28,126 bases of DNA from Bacteroidales bacterium UBA1035 (GCA_002316835.1 DCEG01000031.1:5293-33418); one strand, 5' to 3'; shown: positions 17,425-25,424, numbered from the stretch's first letter. A program made the numbers and translations. Notes: a model not told the origin generated them from the letters alone.

Positions 17425-18036
17425 ATGAAAAAGATGGAAAATCTTAAGGACTTGGACGATGAAATGCTTTTGTTGTTACTTACAAAAGATTCAGAGAAGG
17501 CCTTCGAAGAGTTATATATTCGTTATAAAATGAAGTTGTATTCATTTTGTACATTTATGTTAAAATCTGCTGACGTATCGAAAGATGTAGTTCAGGATGT
17601 CTTCACGATTGTTTGGAACAACAGAAAAAAATTGAACACTCATCAGTCATTTTCTGCATATTTATTTACTGTTACTCGAAACAGAGCATTAAATGAGCTT
17701 CGTAATACGCGGACAAATGAGCAGATAGATATTATAGCAGACGGGCAACAGGCATTACTCGCCGAAGATGATGTTGAATCGACATTTATTCTGAAAGAAT
17801 TTGAAACTATATTGCAACAAGCCATTGATATGTTACCTGAAGATCGCCGCCGGATATACCGTTTGAGTCGTGAAGAAGGGATGACCTACAAAGATATCGG
17901 AGAATACTTGGGTATTTCGCACCATACAGTTCAATCGCACATTTCGAGTTCGGTGCAGTTTATCCGAAGCTACGTTTTGCAGCACGCCAATGTCTCTTTA
18001 CTTGCAGTTTCAACGATTTTACTGGATAAACTGTAG
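17425..18036 (+). CDS. ECF-type RNA polymerase sigma-70 factor
   Basis: A 203-residue protein with the two ECF modules. Region 2 (about 23-95) includes AFEELYIRYKMKLYSF, DVVQDVFTIVW and the DNA-melting part FSAYLFTVTRNRALNELR. Region 4 (about 130-185) has LPEDRRRIYRLSREEGMTYK and the helix-turn-helix IGEYLGISHHTVQSHI. It is divergent from fecR-susC-susD across a 216-base gap; the usual FecI-like role is to transcribe the transporter operon when SusC senses its ligand. The gene is intact although its partner fecR is interrupted. Its 3' end is close to porE, with a small hairpin between them (18067-18091), so partial readthrough into porE is possible. An ECF factor (SigP) is known to regulate T9SS genes in Porphyromonas, but the neighbours here point to the SusC-linked class. 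Confidence 0.93.
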   Translation: MKKMENLKDLDDEMLLLLLTKDSEKAFEELYIRYKMKLYSFCTFMLKSADVSKDVVQDVFTIVWNNRKKLNTHQSFSAYLFTVTRNRALNELRNTRTNEQIDIIADGQQALLAEDDVESTFILKEFETILQQAIDMLPEDRRRIYRLSREEGMTYKDIGEYLGISHHTVQSHISSSVQFIRSYVLQHANVSLLAVSTILLDKL

Positions 18037-18066
18037 CATTTCCCACACAATATTCAACTTAGTTGT

Positions 18067-18091
18067 CCGTTTACTCAAAAACGGAATTTTT
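18067..18091 (+). terminator. Small hairpin plus T run between the sigma gene and porE
   Basis: CCGTTT (18067-18072) pairs with AAACGG (18079-18084) around ACTCAA and is followed by AATTTTT. This resembles a weak terminator 30 bases after the sigma stop. Its T run overlaps the TTG proposed as the porE start at 18090. Confidence 0.45.
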
Positions 18092-20048
18092 GAAAACAAC
18101 TATTTTATATCTACTATTGTTATTCGTATGCATTTTGTCATCGTGCGAAACGGCAAAACTAACCAATGCCCGTGCCCAATTCCTGCGTGGAGAGTACTAT
18201 GCCGCTTCCGAAACATATCGAAAAGTATATCGAAACGTAAAACCCAACCAGCGCTCAATGCGTGGCGTGGTGGCTTATGAAATGGCAGAAACTTACCGTC
18301 GGCTGAACTCTGCAACTCGTGCTGCCAGTGCTTATGCCAATGCCATTCGCTACAATTATCCCGATACGCTAATGTATTTGCGATACGCCCAAATGCTTCA
18401 TAAAGAAGGCAAATACGCACAGGCAAAAAAAGCTTACGAAAGTTTTCTTTTGCTTGATTCCTTAAATCCATTAGGATTGGGCGGATTGCAAGGAGTTGAA
18501 AGTGCGGAAATTCGGCAAAAAAACCCCACCCGATACGTCGTGAAACGAATGGATTTGTTCAATTCCAATCGAGGAGAATTTAGTCCGATGTTTGCGCAAA
18601 ATAATGATGTTCTTTATATTACATCATCGAATAAAGATGCTCGCGGCGATTCTATCAGCAATATCACGGGAATGAAAAATAATGATATTTTCATTGTCAC
18701 CAAAAACGATAAAGGAGAATGGCAAAAACCGACGATTCTTGAATCGGAAATTAATACCAAGTTCGATGAAGGAACGCCTTCGATTTCTGCCGACGGCAAT
18801 TACCTTTACTATACATTTGCGCCCATCAACTACAACCGGGCAACTACCACTAAAATCTACTTTTCCCAACGCGGAAGCGGAAACTGGAATGCGGGGCAGG
18901 AATTGACTATTTCCGGGCGCGATACACTTTCGGCTTTTGCGCATCCGTCCATTTCGCCGGTGGGCGACTACCTGTACTTTGTTTCCGATATGCCCGGTGG
19001 ATACGGCGGTAAAGATATTTGGCGTGCCGGAATGGATGGAAATATGGTGCTGTTCAAAGAAAACCTGGGGCCGGAAATAAATACGCCGGGTGACGAAATG
19101 TTTCCGTATATAAAAAACGACTCTACGCTTTACTTTTCATCCGACGGACATCCGGGAATGGGCGGCTTAGATCTGTTTGAAGCCAAACGGCAACGCGATA
19201 ACCTATGGATAGTTGAGAACATGGAATTTCCCATAAATTCATCGATGGACGATTTTGGAATTACGTTTGAGCAAAGCCTTCAGCGTGGATTTTTTAGCTC
19301 CAATCGTGACGATGCGCGCGGACGCGATCACATTTATTCGTTTGAATATCCCGATGCGGAGGTTTTTGTGGAAGGTTTTGCCGTAGATAAAGAAGATAAG
19401 TTTATTCCCAATGTGAAAATATCGGTAATTAGCGATGAGGGTTCTCAGCGTGAATATATTACCAAGCAAGACGGCACTTATCGGTTTAATGCGAAAAAGG
19501 GTATTAATTATCTCTTTATGGCAAGTGGTGAGGGTTTTTTGAATATGAAAAAATCGCTGAAAACATCTGTTGAAGAAAAAGACACGGTTTATTTCGTCGA
19601 TTTTGAAATGATTCCTTATAACAAACCCGTTATACTTGATAATATTTTTTACGATTTCGATAAAGCCACGTTGCGCCCCGAATCTAAAGAAGAACTTGAA
19701 GGGCTTATAACTTTGCTGAACGATAATCCTGAAATTGTCATTGAACTTTCTGCTCATACCGACCGCAAAGGTTCTGACGAATACAATCAACGTTTGTCGT
19801 TTAGGCGAGCACAATCCGTTACTGAATATTTATCGAAAAGCGGAATCGATGAAAGTCGGCTTACAGCTATCGGTTTCGGAAAAACACAACCAAAAACGGT
19901 TACTCCAAACATCGCCGCAAAATACGATTTCCTAAAGGAAGGTGATTTGCTCGATGAAGTGTTTATAGAAAATTTGTCTCCCGAACAACAGGAGATTGCC
20001 GACCAGATTAACCGACGAACGGAGTTTAAGGTGATTGAACCGATGTGA
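18090..20048 (+). CDS. porE: PorE-like T9SS outer-membrane lipoprotein (TPR, beta-propeller, CRD and OmpA domains)
   Basis: The frame has no usable ATG. It opens after a TAG at 18060, with TTG codons at 18063 and 18090. The TTG at 18090 is preferred because it gives a compact lipoprotein signal (MKTTILYLLLL..., lipobox ending LSSC, Cys19), while the 18063 start would lie before a hairpin. The mature protein (652 residues in total) has TPR repeats (about 25-140), PD40/WD40-like propeller blades (about 160-415, with GEFSPMF and DIFIVTK), a carboxypeptidase-regulatory-like domain (about 424-495) and an OmpA peptidoglycan-binding domain (about 516-650: IFYDFDKATLRPES, SAHTDRKGSDEYNQRLSFRR, RRTEFKV). 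This domain order and length match Porphyromonas PorE, proposed to tie the T9SS to peptidoglycan. Other OmpA/PD40 paralogues share the pattern, so the symbol is likely but not certain. Confidence 0.82.
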   Translation: MKTTILYLLLLFVCILSSCETAKLTNARAQFLRGEYYAASETYRKVYRNVKPNQRSMRGVVAYEMAETYRRLNSATRAASAYANAIRYNYPDTLMYLRYAQMLHKEGKYAQAKKAYESFLLLDSLNPLGLGGLQGVESAEIRQKNPTRYVVKRMDLFNSNRGEFSPMFAQNNDVLYITSSNKDARGDSISNITGMKNNDIFIVTKNDKGEWQKPTILESEINTKFDEGTPSISADGNYLYYTFAPINYNRATTTKIYFSQRGSGNWNAGQELTISGRDTLSAFAHPSISPVGDYLYFVSDMPGGYGGKDIWRAGMDGNMVLFKENLGPEINTPGDEMFPYIKNDSTLYFSSDGHPGMGGLDLFEAKRQRDNLWIVENMEFPINSSMDDFGITFEQSLQRGFFSSNRDDARGRDHIYSFEYPDAEVFVEGFAVDKEDKFIPNVKISVISDEGSQREYITKQDGTYRFNAKKGINYLFMASGEGFLNMKKSLKTSVEEKDTVYFVDFEMIPYNKPVILDNIFYDFDKATLRPESKEELEGLITLLNDNPEIVIELSAHTDRKGSDEYNQRLSFRRAQSVTEYLSKSGIDESRLTAIGFGKTQPKTVTPNIAAKYDFLKEGDLLDEVFIENLSPEQQEIADQINRRTEFKVIEPM

Positions 20049-20106
20049 GCATCTGCCGGTTTTCCCTTTTTGTTACAAATATTTCCTTATTTTCCTCCTA
20101 ATTCAT

Positions 20107-20114
20107 TACATTTG
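20107..20114 (+). promoter_or_regulatory. Candidate -7 box for cbpA-cbpM
   Basis: TACATTTG matches TAnnTTTG, 20 bases before the ATG of the DnaJ-family gene. The -33 region has only a T-rich stretch (TTT at 20082-20084) and no TTG. Confidence 0.35.
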
Positions 20115-20134
20115 TAGAAACTTTTAATCCATTT

Positions 20135-21055
20135 ATGGCATACATCGATTACTATAATATTTTGGGCGTGAGTAAAAATGCGTCGGCCGACGATATCAAG
20201 AAAGCATATCGGAAACTGGCACGGAAATTACATCCCGACTTAAATCCGAACGATAAGGAAGCCCACAAAAAATTTCAGCAACTCAACGAAGCCAACGAGG
20301 TGTTGAGCGACCCCGAAAAACGGGCCAAATACGATAAGTACGGCGAAAACTGGAAGCACGGCGAGGAATACGAAAAAGCGCAACAGCAATATCAGCAGCA
20401 ACAACGTCAATGGACTGGACAGCAAGGCGGACAGACTTTTTATACCGAAGGTGATTTCTCGGATACCGATTTTTCCGATTTCTTCCATTCGATGTTTGGA
20501 AGCGGTTTTTCGCAACGTGCGGGAAGTCGTTCGCAACGAAAATATAAGGGTGGCGATTTTCAAGCGGAGTTACATCTTTCGTTGCGTCAGGCAATGCATA
20601 CGCACAAACAAGAGTTGGCTGTCGATGGTAAGAATATCCGCATAACTATTCCTGCCGGAGTGGCTAACGGGCAGAAAATAAAGCTTTCAGGATACGGACA
20701 ATCCGGTGTCAACGGTGGTCCCAACGGCGATTTGTACATTACTTTCGTTGTAGAAGATGATGTGAATTTTAAACGGCTCGGCAACGATTTATACACATCG
20801 GCAGATATCGGATTGTACACGGCAGTGCTTGGAGGTGAAGTTACGGTGACCACGCTTGACGGGCAAGTGAAAATGAAAATAAAACCCGGTACACAATCCG
20901 AATCGAAAGTACGGCTGAAAGGAAAAGGCTTTCCGGTTTACAAAAAAGACGACCAGTTTGGAGACCTTATCGTTACACTGAAAGTAGAAATCCCGAAACA
21001 CCTATCATCAAAAGAGCAGGAATTATTTACCGAACTATCTAAATTGGACAAGTGA
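20135..21055 (+). CDS. cbpA: DnaJ-class co-chaperone, CbpA type
   Basis: A 306-residue J-domain protein. Residues 1-70 are the J domain with the HPD motif at 33-35 (KLHPDLNPND), which stimulates DnaK ATPase. A Gln-rich and Gly/Phe-like linker follows (about 85-135: QQQYQQQQRQW, FFHSMFGSGF). The two C-terminal DnaJ beta domains cover about 140-295. The cysteine-rich zinc-finger repeats of true DnaJ are absent, which makes this a type II, CbpA-like protein. The stop codon overlaps the start of the next gene as TGATG, and that gene is the CbpA modulator CbpM, supporting the identification. Cytoplasmic. Confidence 0.92.
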   Translation: MAYIDYYNILGVSKNASADDIKKAYRKLARKLHPDLNPNDKEAHKKFQQLNEANEVLSDPEKRAKYDKYGENWKHGEEYEKAQQQYQQQQRQWTGQQGGQTFYTEGDFSDTDFSDFFHSMFGSGFSQRAGSRSQRKYKGGDFQAELHLSLRQAMHTHKQELAVDGKNIRITIPAGVANGQKIKLSGYGQSGVNGGPNGDLYITFVVEDDVNFKRLGNDLYTSADIGLYTAVLGGEVTVTTLDGQVKMKIKPGTQSESKVRLKGKGFPVYKKDDQFGDLIVTLKVEIPKHLSSKEQELFTELSKLDK

Positions 21056-21348
21056 TGAGTGAAAAAAGAATATTATACAGCGAGTGCATTCGTATTTATG
21101 AAGTGGAAGAATCGTTTATCGAGTCCTTGCATGATTCGGGATTAATTCACGTGGTGGAAGAAAATGAGCGCTTTATCGAATTTGAAGAACTTACCGACTT
21201 GGAACAATTCGTTCGCTGGCACAACGATATGGATATTAACGTGGAAGGAATTGAAGCGTTGCACCACATGTTGGGACGTGTTCGTTCGTTACAATCAGAA
21301 ATTGATAGATTGAGGAATGAGTTGAGGTTTTATCGACCGGAGATGTGA
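21055..21348 (+). CDS. cbpM: Chaperone modulator CbpM (MerR-like fold)
   Basis: A 97-residue protein counted from the ATG at 21055, which shares one base with the stop of cbpA (TGATG) and so suggests translational coupling; a GTG three bases earlier is the alternative. The N-terminus (SECIRIYEVEESFIESLHDSGLI) resembles the MerR-type helix-turn-helix of CbpM, and the C-terminus is a short coiled coil (LQSEIDRLRNELRFY). CbpM binds the J domain of CbpA and inhibits its activity in other bacteria. The pair is transcribed as one unit. Confidence 0.88.
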   Translation: MSEKRILYSECIRIYEVEESFIESLHDSGLIHVVEENERFIEFEELTDLEQFVRWHNDMDINVEGIEALHHMLGRVRSLQSEIDRLRNELRFYRPEM

Positions 21349-21390
21349 ACAAAACTTTGACGAAGATGAAGTTGTAATATTTGAAAGAGG

Positions 21391-21478
21391 CTAAAAAACC
21401 TGAAAGGCTTGCTTGTCTCAGCCCAACGTGATAACGTTGGGTAAATCGGAGTGTAATAATTGAACCCTGAAAGGGCGG
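21391..21478. repeat. REP-like intergenic palindromic element before porD
   Basis: It contains three small palindromes in about 80 bases: CCT-GAA-AGG at 21399-21407, an 8-base-pair stem (CCCAACGT / ACGTTGGG, 21422-21429 and 21434-21441, loop GATA), and CCCT-GAA-AGGG at 21465-21475. The repeated C-run/TGAA/G-run pattern around a GC-rich hairpin resembles dispersed extragenic repeats seen in Bacteroidota genomes. No coding potential is seen. Confidence 0.55.
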
Positions 21479-21517
21479 AATTGAAATAACACTTCAGCTT
21501 AAATATAATATTTGGAT

Positions 21518-22408
21518 ATGAAAAAAACGCTTTTCATTTTATTTTTCTCACTTTGCTTTTCAGTAGTTCACGCCCAGGAGCTCAATGCTACCGTTTCGGT
21601 CAATTCATCAAAAATACAAGGTAGCCGGCAAGTTTTCAACACGCTCGAAGAACAATTGCGAGTGTTTATAAACGACAGAAAATGGTCGGACGTAAATTTC
21701 CGGGCCAACGAAAAAATCGATTGTTCTTTCACGCTTATCATCAGCGAGATGTCTTCGTCCACGTCTTTCAACGGCGAACTGCTGGTTCAATCGCGACGTC
21801 CGGTTTTTAACACCACCTATACAACTCCGTTGTTAAATTTCCGCGATCAGTCTTTGTCTTTCGAGTACATTGAATACCAACCGTTGGAATTCGACCCCAA
21901 TAATATTCCCAACAACCTTTCTGCCACCATCGCCTTTTATGTTTACCTCATTCTCGGGCTCGATTTCGATTCGATGTCATCGTTAGGCGGCACACCTTAT
22001 TTTCGTCAAATGCAAACTATTGCCAACAATGTTCAGACCAATAACTGGAGTGGCTGGGAGACGTTTGGCAGCGAGCGGAATAAGTCGGCAATTTCCGTTG
22101 CTTTCAATGAACCTGCTTTTGAAGGATATCGCCGGATGTGGTACGATTATCATCGGTTGGGCTTGGATGAAATGGCGGAAAATGCGGAAAAAGGTCGGGA
22201 AAAAGTTGTAACTTCGCTGCCTGTAATTTCCTCGATATATGCTCGCCGCCCAAACTCGGTGTTGATAACGCTTTTTGGCGATGCCAAACTGGACGAATTG
22301 GTAAATGTTCTCACCAACGCATCGCAACAGGAAAAACAGGAAGCTTACGAAACGTTTCGGAATATTTATCCGACAAAAACAACAGAATTAGAACGAATTA
22401 AGAAATAA
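21518..22408 (+). CDS. porD: T9SS protein PorD, DUF4835 family
   Basis: A 296-residue protein from the ATG at 21518; a TTG two codons earlier is less likely. It starts with a Sec signal peptide ending near VVHAQ. The DUF4835 family is recognised from the whole pattern: ELNATVSVNSSKIQGSRQ after cleavage, FNTLEEQLRVFINDRKWS, a central NLSATIAFYVYLILGLDFDS, and the C-terminal MWYDYHRLGLDEMAE. DUF4835 proteins are described as PorD, a T9SS component of gliding and Porphyromonas-type secretion; the exact mechanism is unclear. It lies directly before recN, an order I recall as common in this phylum. With porE 1.5 kb upstream it is the second T9SS gene here. Confidence 0.87.
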   Translation: MKKTLFILFFSLCFSVVHAQELNATVSVNSSKIQGSRQVFNTLEEQLRVFINDRKWSDVNFRANEKIDCSFTLIISEMSSSTSFNGELLVQSRRPVFNTTYTTPLLNFRDQSLSFEYIEYQPLEFDPNNIPNNLSATIAFYVYLILGLDFDSMSSLGGTPYFRQMQTIANNVQTNNWSGWETFGSERNKSAISVAFNEPAFEGYRRMWYDYHRLGLDEMAENAEKGREKVVTSLPVISSIYARRPNSVLITLFGDAKLDELVNVLTNASQQEKQEAYETFRNIYPTKTTELERIKK

Positions 22409-22441
22409 AAAAGGATAAATTTCGGTGTACTCTGTGTAATT

Positions 22442-24124
22442 ATGCTAAAATCGCTTTCCATACAAAATTACGCGCTTATCGATTCGTTGAATATCGATTT
22501 CGACAAAGGTTTTTCTGTCATTACCGGAGAAACCGGAGCCGGAAAATCCATTATTCTGGGTGCATTATCGCTGATTTTGGGACAGCGTGCCGAGAACCGC
22601 TATATCAAGCAAAATGAAGACAAATGCACCATCGAAGGTGTTTTCGATATTTCGCGATACAATTTGCAGGCACTATTCAACGAAAAAGAATGGGAATATG
22701 ATGCTGTTGAATGCATTGTCCGTCGTGAAATATGGACAAACGGGAAATCGCGCGCTTTTGTAAACGATTCACCGGTGTATCTGAACGATTTGAAAGAGCT
22801 GGGCGGCCGTTTAATAGATATTCATTCCCAACATCAAAATCTTTCGTTAAACGATAACCTTTTTCAACTGAATGTATTGGATGTTCTGGCTCAATTAAAA
22901 TCGGAAAAGGAAGAATATCAATTGTCATTTAGGGAATATCAAACTGCCCGTAATTTGTTGCTCGAACTACAGGAACAATCACAAAAAAATAAAGAAGAAC
23001 AAGATTATTTTCTGTTTCAATTTAATGCTATTTCCGAAGCTAAGCTGCAAAACGGTGAGCAGGAAGATTTAGAAACTGAGCTGGAAACCATAACCCACGC
23101 CGAAGAAATTAAATCGTCGCTTTTTACCGTGACCGGCTCTCTTTCAGGCGAGGATGATGCGGTTGAGCAAAAACTAAAGTCGGTAACGGAAACGTTGAAA
23201 AATATTCAGCATGTTTTCCCAAAAGCTGCCGAATTGGCACAGAGAACAGAATCGGCTTATATTGATTTAAAAGATGTGCGGATTGAGGCTGAAAAGTATT
23301 TCGAAGAAATAGATTTCAATGCCGAAAGGCAACAGTTTGTGGAAAACCGGTTGAGCGTGATTTACGATTTGCAGAAAAAGCACTCCGTGAAATCGGTGGA
23401 AGAGCTGTTGGAGATTCAAGAACAGTTGGATGAAAAGTTGCAAAACATTACATCGTTGGATGAGAAAATTGAGCAACTGGAAAAAGAGGTATCCGATAAA
23501 CAAAAGTTGATGTTGCAAAAGGCCGAAGCATTGAGCCAAAAACGAAAAAGGGCTACACAGCCGATGGAGAAACAACTCACGGAAAAACTTGTTTACCTGG
23601 GAATGCCCAACGCGAGGTTTAAATGCGATATTACCGAAAAAAATAATCCCGACATCACAGGAAAAGATACTGTAAACTTCCTTTTCTCAGCCAATAAAAA
23701 TACGGCAATGTTGCCCGTTTCTCAAATCGCCTCCGGAGGAGAAATATCACGATTGATGCTTTGCCTGAAATCGATGATTGCCGGAGCAACCGCCTTGCCC
23801 ACCATCATTTTTGATGAAATAGATACCGGAACATCGGGCGAAATTGCCGATAAAATGGGCACGATTATGCGCGAAATGACTCACGATATGCAAGTGATTA
23901 CCATAACGCATCTGCCGCAAATTGCCGCCAAAGGCTCGGAACATTTCCGTGTGTATAAAGAAGACACTGCCGAAAGTACGGCAACATATATGTGTAAATT
24001 GTCTGAAAATGAAAGAGTATCGGAAATTGCCCGGATGCTTAGCGGAGCTGAAGTATCGGCGCAAGCTGTTGAGAATGCCAAGGTGATGCTGGGCCCCTCC
24101 CCAGCCCTCCCCGTAAGGGAGTGA
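22442..24124 (+). CDS. recN: DNA repair protein RecN (SMC-like ATPase)
   Basis: A 560-residue protein. Walker A is GETGAGKS (residues 29-36) in the N-terminal ATPase lobe, followed by VRREIWTNGKSRAFVND and the DIHSQHQNLSL block. A coiled-coil arm covers about 150-385. The C-terminal lobe has the signature ASGGEISRLML (S431, G432, G433, E434) and Walker B TIIFDEIDTG (D458, E459), then ITITHLPQIAAKG. RecN acts early in double-strand-break repair. The normal end is near AKVML; the last ten residues (GPSPALPVRE) are encoded by a C-rich palindromic repeat (24091-24121) that supplies a new tail and stop. The catalytic parts are intact, so function is probably kept. The ATG at 22442 directly follows a leader with the repeated CTCTGTGTA-like pattern. 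Confidence 0.95.
   Translation: MLKSLSIQNYALIDSLNIDFDKGFSVITGETGAGKSIILGALSLILGQRAENRYIKQNEDKCTIEGVFDISRYNLQALFNEKEWEYDAVECIVRREIWTNGKSRAFVNDSPVYLNDLKELGGRLIDIHSQHQNLSLNDNLFQLNVLDVLAQLKSEKEEYQLSFREYQTARNLLLELQEQSQKNKEEQDYFLFQFNAISEAKLQNGEQEDLETELETITHAEEIKSSLFTVTGSLSGEDDAVEQKLKSVTETLKNIQHVFPKAAELAQRTESAYIDLKDVRIEAEKYFEEIDFNAERQQFVENRLSVIYDLQKKHSVKSVEELLEIQEQLDEKLQNITSLDEKIEQLEKEVSDKQKLMLQKAEALSQKRKRATQPMEKQLTEKLVYLGMPNARFKCDITEKNNPDITGKDTVNFLFSANKNTAMLPVSQIASGGEISRLMLCLKSMIAGATALPTIIFDEIDTGTSGEIADKMGTIMREMTHDMQVITITHLPQIAAKGSEHFRVYKEDTAESTATYMCKLSENERVSEIARMLSGAEVSAQAVENAKVMLGPSPALPVRE
24091..24121 (+). repeat. C-rich palindromic repeat forming the 3' end of recN
   Basis: The segment has CCCCTCCCC-AG-CCCTCCCC followed by GTAAGGGAG; CTCCC (24107-24111) can pair with GGGAG (24117-24121). 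Its base composition differs sharply from recN. It resembles short C-rich repeats scattered through Bacteroidota genomes. Confidence 0.5.
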
Positions 24125-24205
24125 GCGGACTTCGATTTTATTGTTGAGTAGGAAATTGAGCAGTTCCACAAAAGAGTCTAAATGTCAAATAGTCTTTTTT
24201 GTCTG

Positions 24206-24222
24206 TCTTGACTCTTTGCTCT
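24206..24222 (+). repeat. Tandem 7-mer leader before rlmB
   Basis: TCTTGAC is followed by TCTTTGC and TCT, then an A-rich stretch up to the ATG at 24237. The same design is found before ridA (25014-25030). Confidence 0.5.
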
Positions 24223-24236
24223 AAAAATCTTAAAAA

Positions 24237-24974
24237 ATGAGAGAAAAAGAAATGATTTTCGGCATTCGTGCCGTGATAGAAGCGGCGGAAGCCGGAAAAG
24301 ATATCGATAAAGTACTCGTTAAGCGCGAATTGTCGGGCGAACTTTTTAAAGAATTGCAAGAAGTACTGCGCCGATACGAAATACCGATGCAAAAAGTTCC
24401 TCTGGAGCGCATCGACCGCATTACGCGAAAAAACCATCAGGGTGTTATCGCTTTCACCTCGGCGGTTACGTATCAGAAACTGGAGCAAATTATCCCGTTT
24501 CTATACGAACAGGGCAAAAACCCGTTCATTGTTGTGCTCGACGGAATTACCGATGTGCGCAACTTTGGCGCCATTGCCCGCACGTGCGAAGTAGCCGGCG
24601 TGGATGCCATTGTAATTCCTGCACGCGGAAGCGTATCGGTGAATGCCGATGCCATAAAAACCTCTGCCGGGGCGTTGCATTCCATTCCTGTTTGTCGCGA
24701 AAATAATTTGAAAGAAGCTATCATGTTCCTTAAAAATAGCGGAATAAAAGTAGTTGCTGCCACCGAAAAAGCGGCACGGAATTATACAGAAACAGACTTG
24801 TCGGTTCCTGCTGCCATTCTGATGGGCTCGGAAGATGAAGGCGTTTCGACCGAAATCCTTCGTATATGCGATGATCTGGTAAAAATTCCGCAGTTCGGAA
24901 CCATACAGTCGTTGAATGTGTCGGTAGCGGCAGGAGTAATGATTTATGAAGTGATAAGACAAAGAATGAATTAA
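24237..24974 (+). CDS. rlmB: 23S rRNA (guanosine-2'-O-)-methyltransferase RlmB (SpoU/TrmH family)
   Basis: A 245-residue SPOUT methyltransferase. The N-terminal substrate-binding domain (about 1-75) includes the opening FGIRAVIEA and RITRKNHQGVIAF. The SpoU catalytic domain (about 95-243) has motif 1 DVRNFGAIARTCEVAGVD, motif 2 ILMGSEDEGVS and motif 3 IPQFGTIQSLNVSVAAGV, which form the trefoil knot that binds SAM. This matches RlmB, which methylates G2251 of 23S rRNA in E. coli; closely related TrmH/RlmB-like enzymes cannot be fully excluded. It is 112 bases downstream of recN with its own repeat-like leader. Confidence 0.93.
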   Translation: MREKEMIFGIRAVIEAAEAGKDIDKVLVKRELSGELFKELQEVLRRYEIPMQKVPLERIDRITRKNHQGVIAFTSAVTYQKLEQIIPFLYEQGKNPFIVVLDGITDVRNFGAIARTCEVAGVDAIVIPARGSVSVNADAIKTSAGALHSIPVCRENNLKEAIMFLKNSGIKVVAATEKAARNYTETDLSVPAAILMGSEDEGVSTEILRICDDLVKIPQFGTIQSLNVSVAAGVMIYEVIRQRMN

Positions 24975-25000
24975 TGTACTAATATGCCAATGTGCCAATT
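24974..25000 (+). repeat. Degenerate tandem repeat after rlmB
   Basis: ATGTACTAAT is followed by ATGCCAAT (24984-24991) and GTGCCAAT (24992-24999). The last two units are tandem 8-mers differing by one base. This is part of the short rlmB-ridA gap and resembles low-complexity dispersed repeats. Confidence 0.45.
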
Positions 25001-25013
25001 TTTAAATCTTATG

Positions 25014-25030
25014 TCTTGGTTCTTGGCTCT
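25014..25030 (+). repeat. Tandem 7-mer leader before ridA
   Basis: TCTTGGT is followed directly by TCTTGGC and TCT, then an A-rich stretch up to the ATG at 25047. It is closely similar in sequence and placement to the leader before rlmB. Confidence 0.5.
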
Positions 25031-25046
25031 ATAATCTAAAAACAAA

Positions 25047-25424
25047 ATGAAAAAAGTAATTTCAACCACAAATGCCCCTGCGGCAATTGGCCCTTACAGC
25101 CAGGCAATTGAAGTAAACGGAATGATTTTTATTTCCGGACAAACACCCATCGATCCGTTGACCGGAGAACTTGTTCCGGGCGGAGTGAAGGAACAGGCCA
25201 CACAATGTTTCAAAAACATCAAAGCTATTTTGGATGAAGCGAAACTCACAACGGAAAACATCGTAAAAACTACGGTTTTTTTAGGCGATATGTCATACTT
25301 TGCCGAAATGAACGGAGTGTATGCTTCGCAGTTCGATGGAGCTTTTCCTGCACGTTCGGCTATTGCTGCCAAAGGTTTGCCTAAAAACTGTAAAGTTGAA
25401 ATTGAAGTGATCGCCGTTCGATGA
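25047..25424 (+). CDS. ridA: RidA family reactive intermediate/imine deaminase
   Basis: A 125-residue protein of typical Rid length. Family motifs are present: the N-terminal TTNAPAAIGPYSQAI, the FISGQTPIDPLTGEL strand-loop, and the C-terminal PARSAIAAKGLPKN, which contains the conserved Arg that binds the carboxylate of the substrate, followed by KVEIEVIAV with the conserved Glu. RidA hydrolyses 2-aminoacrylate and related imines made by PLP enzymes, sparing other PLP enzymes from damage. Cytoplasmic and expected to be a homotrimer. Its stop overlaps the ATG of yccF (ATGA), so the two are coupled. Confidence 0.93.
   Translation: MKKVISTTNAPAAIGPYSQAIEVNGMIFISGQTPIDPLTGELVPGGVKEQATQCFKNIKAILDEAKLTTENIVKTTVFLGDMSYFAEMNGVYASQFDGAFPARSAIAAKGLPKNCKVEIEVIAVR

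Noticed and set aside
17425..18036. ECF sigma factor as the SigP-type T9SS regulator
   Set aside because: Adjacency to porE is suggestive, but the divergent fecR-susC with STN domain fits the FecI-like class better; sequence alone gives no direct support for SigP.
21391..21478. CRISPR array
   Set aside because: The palindromic units are few, unequal and not separated by spacers of constant length.
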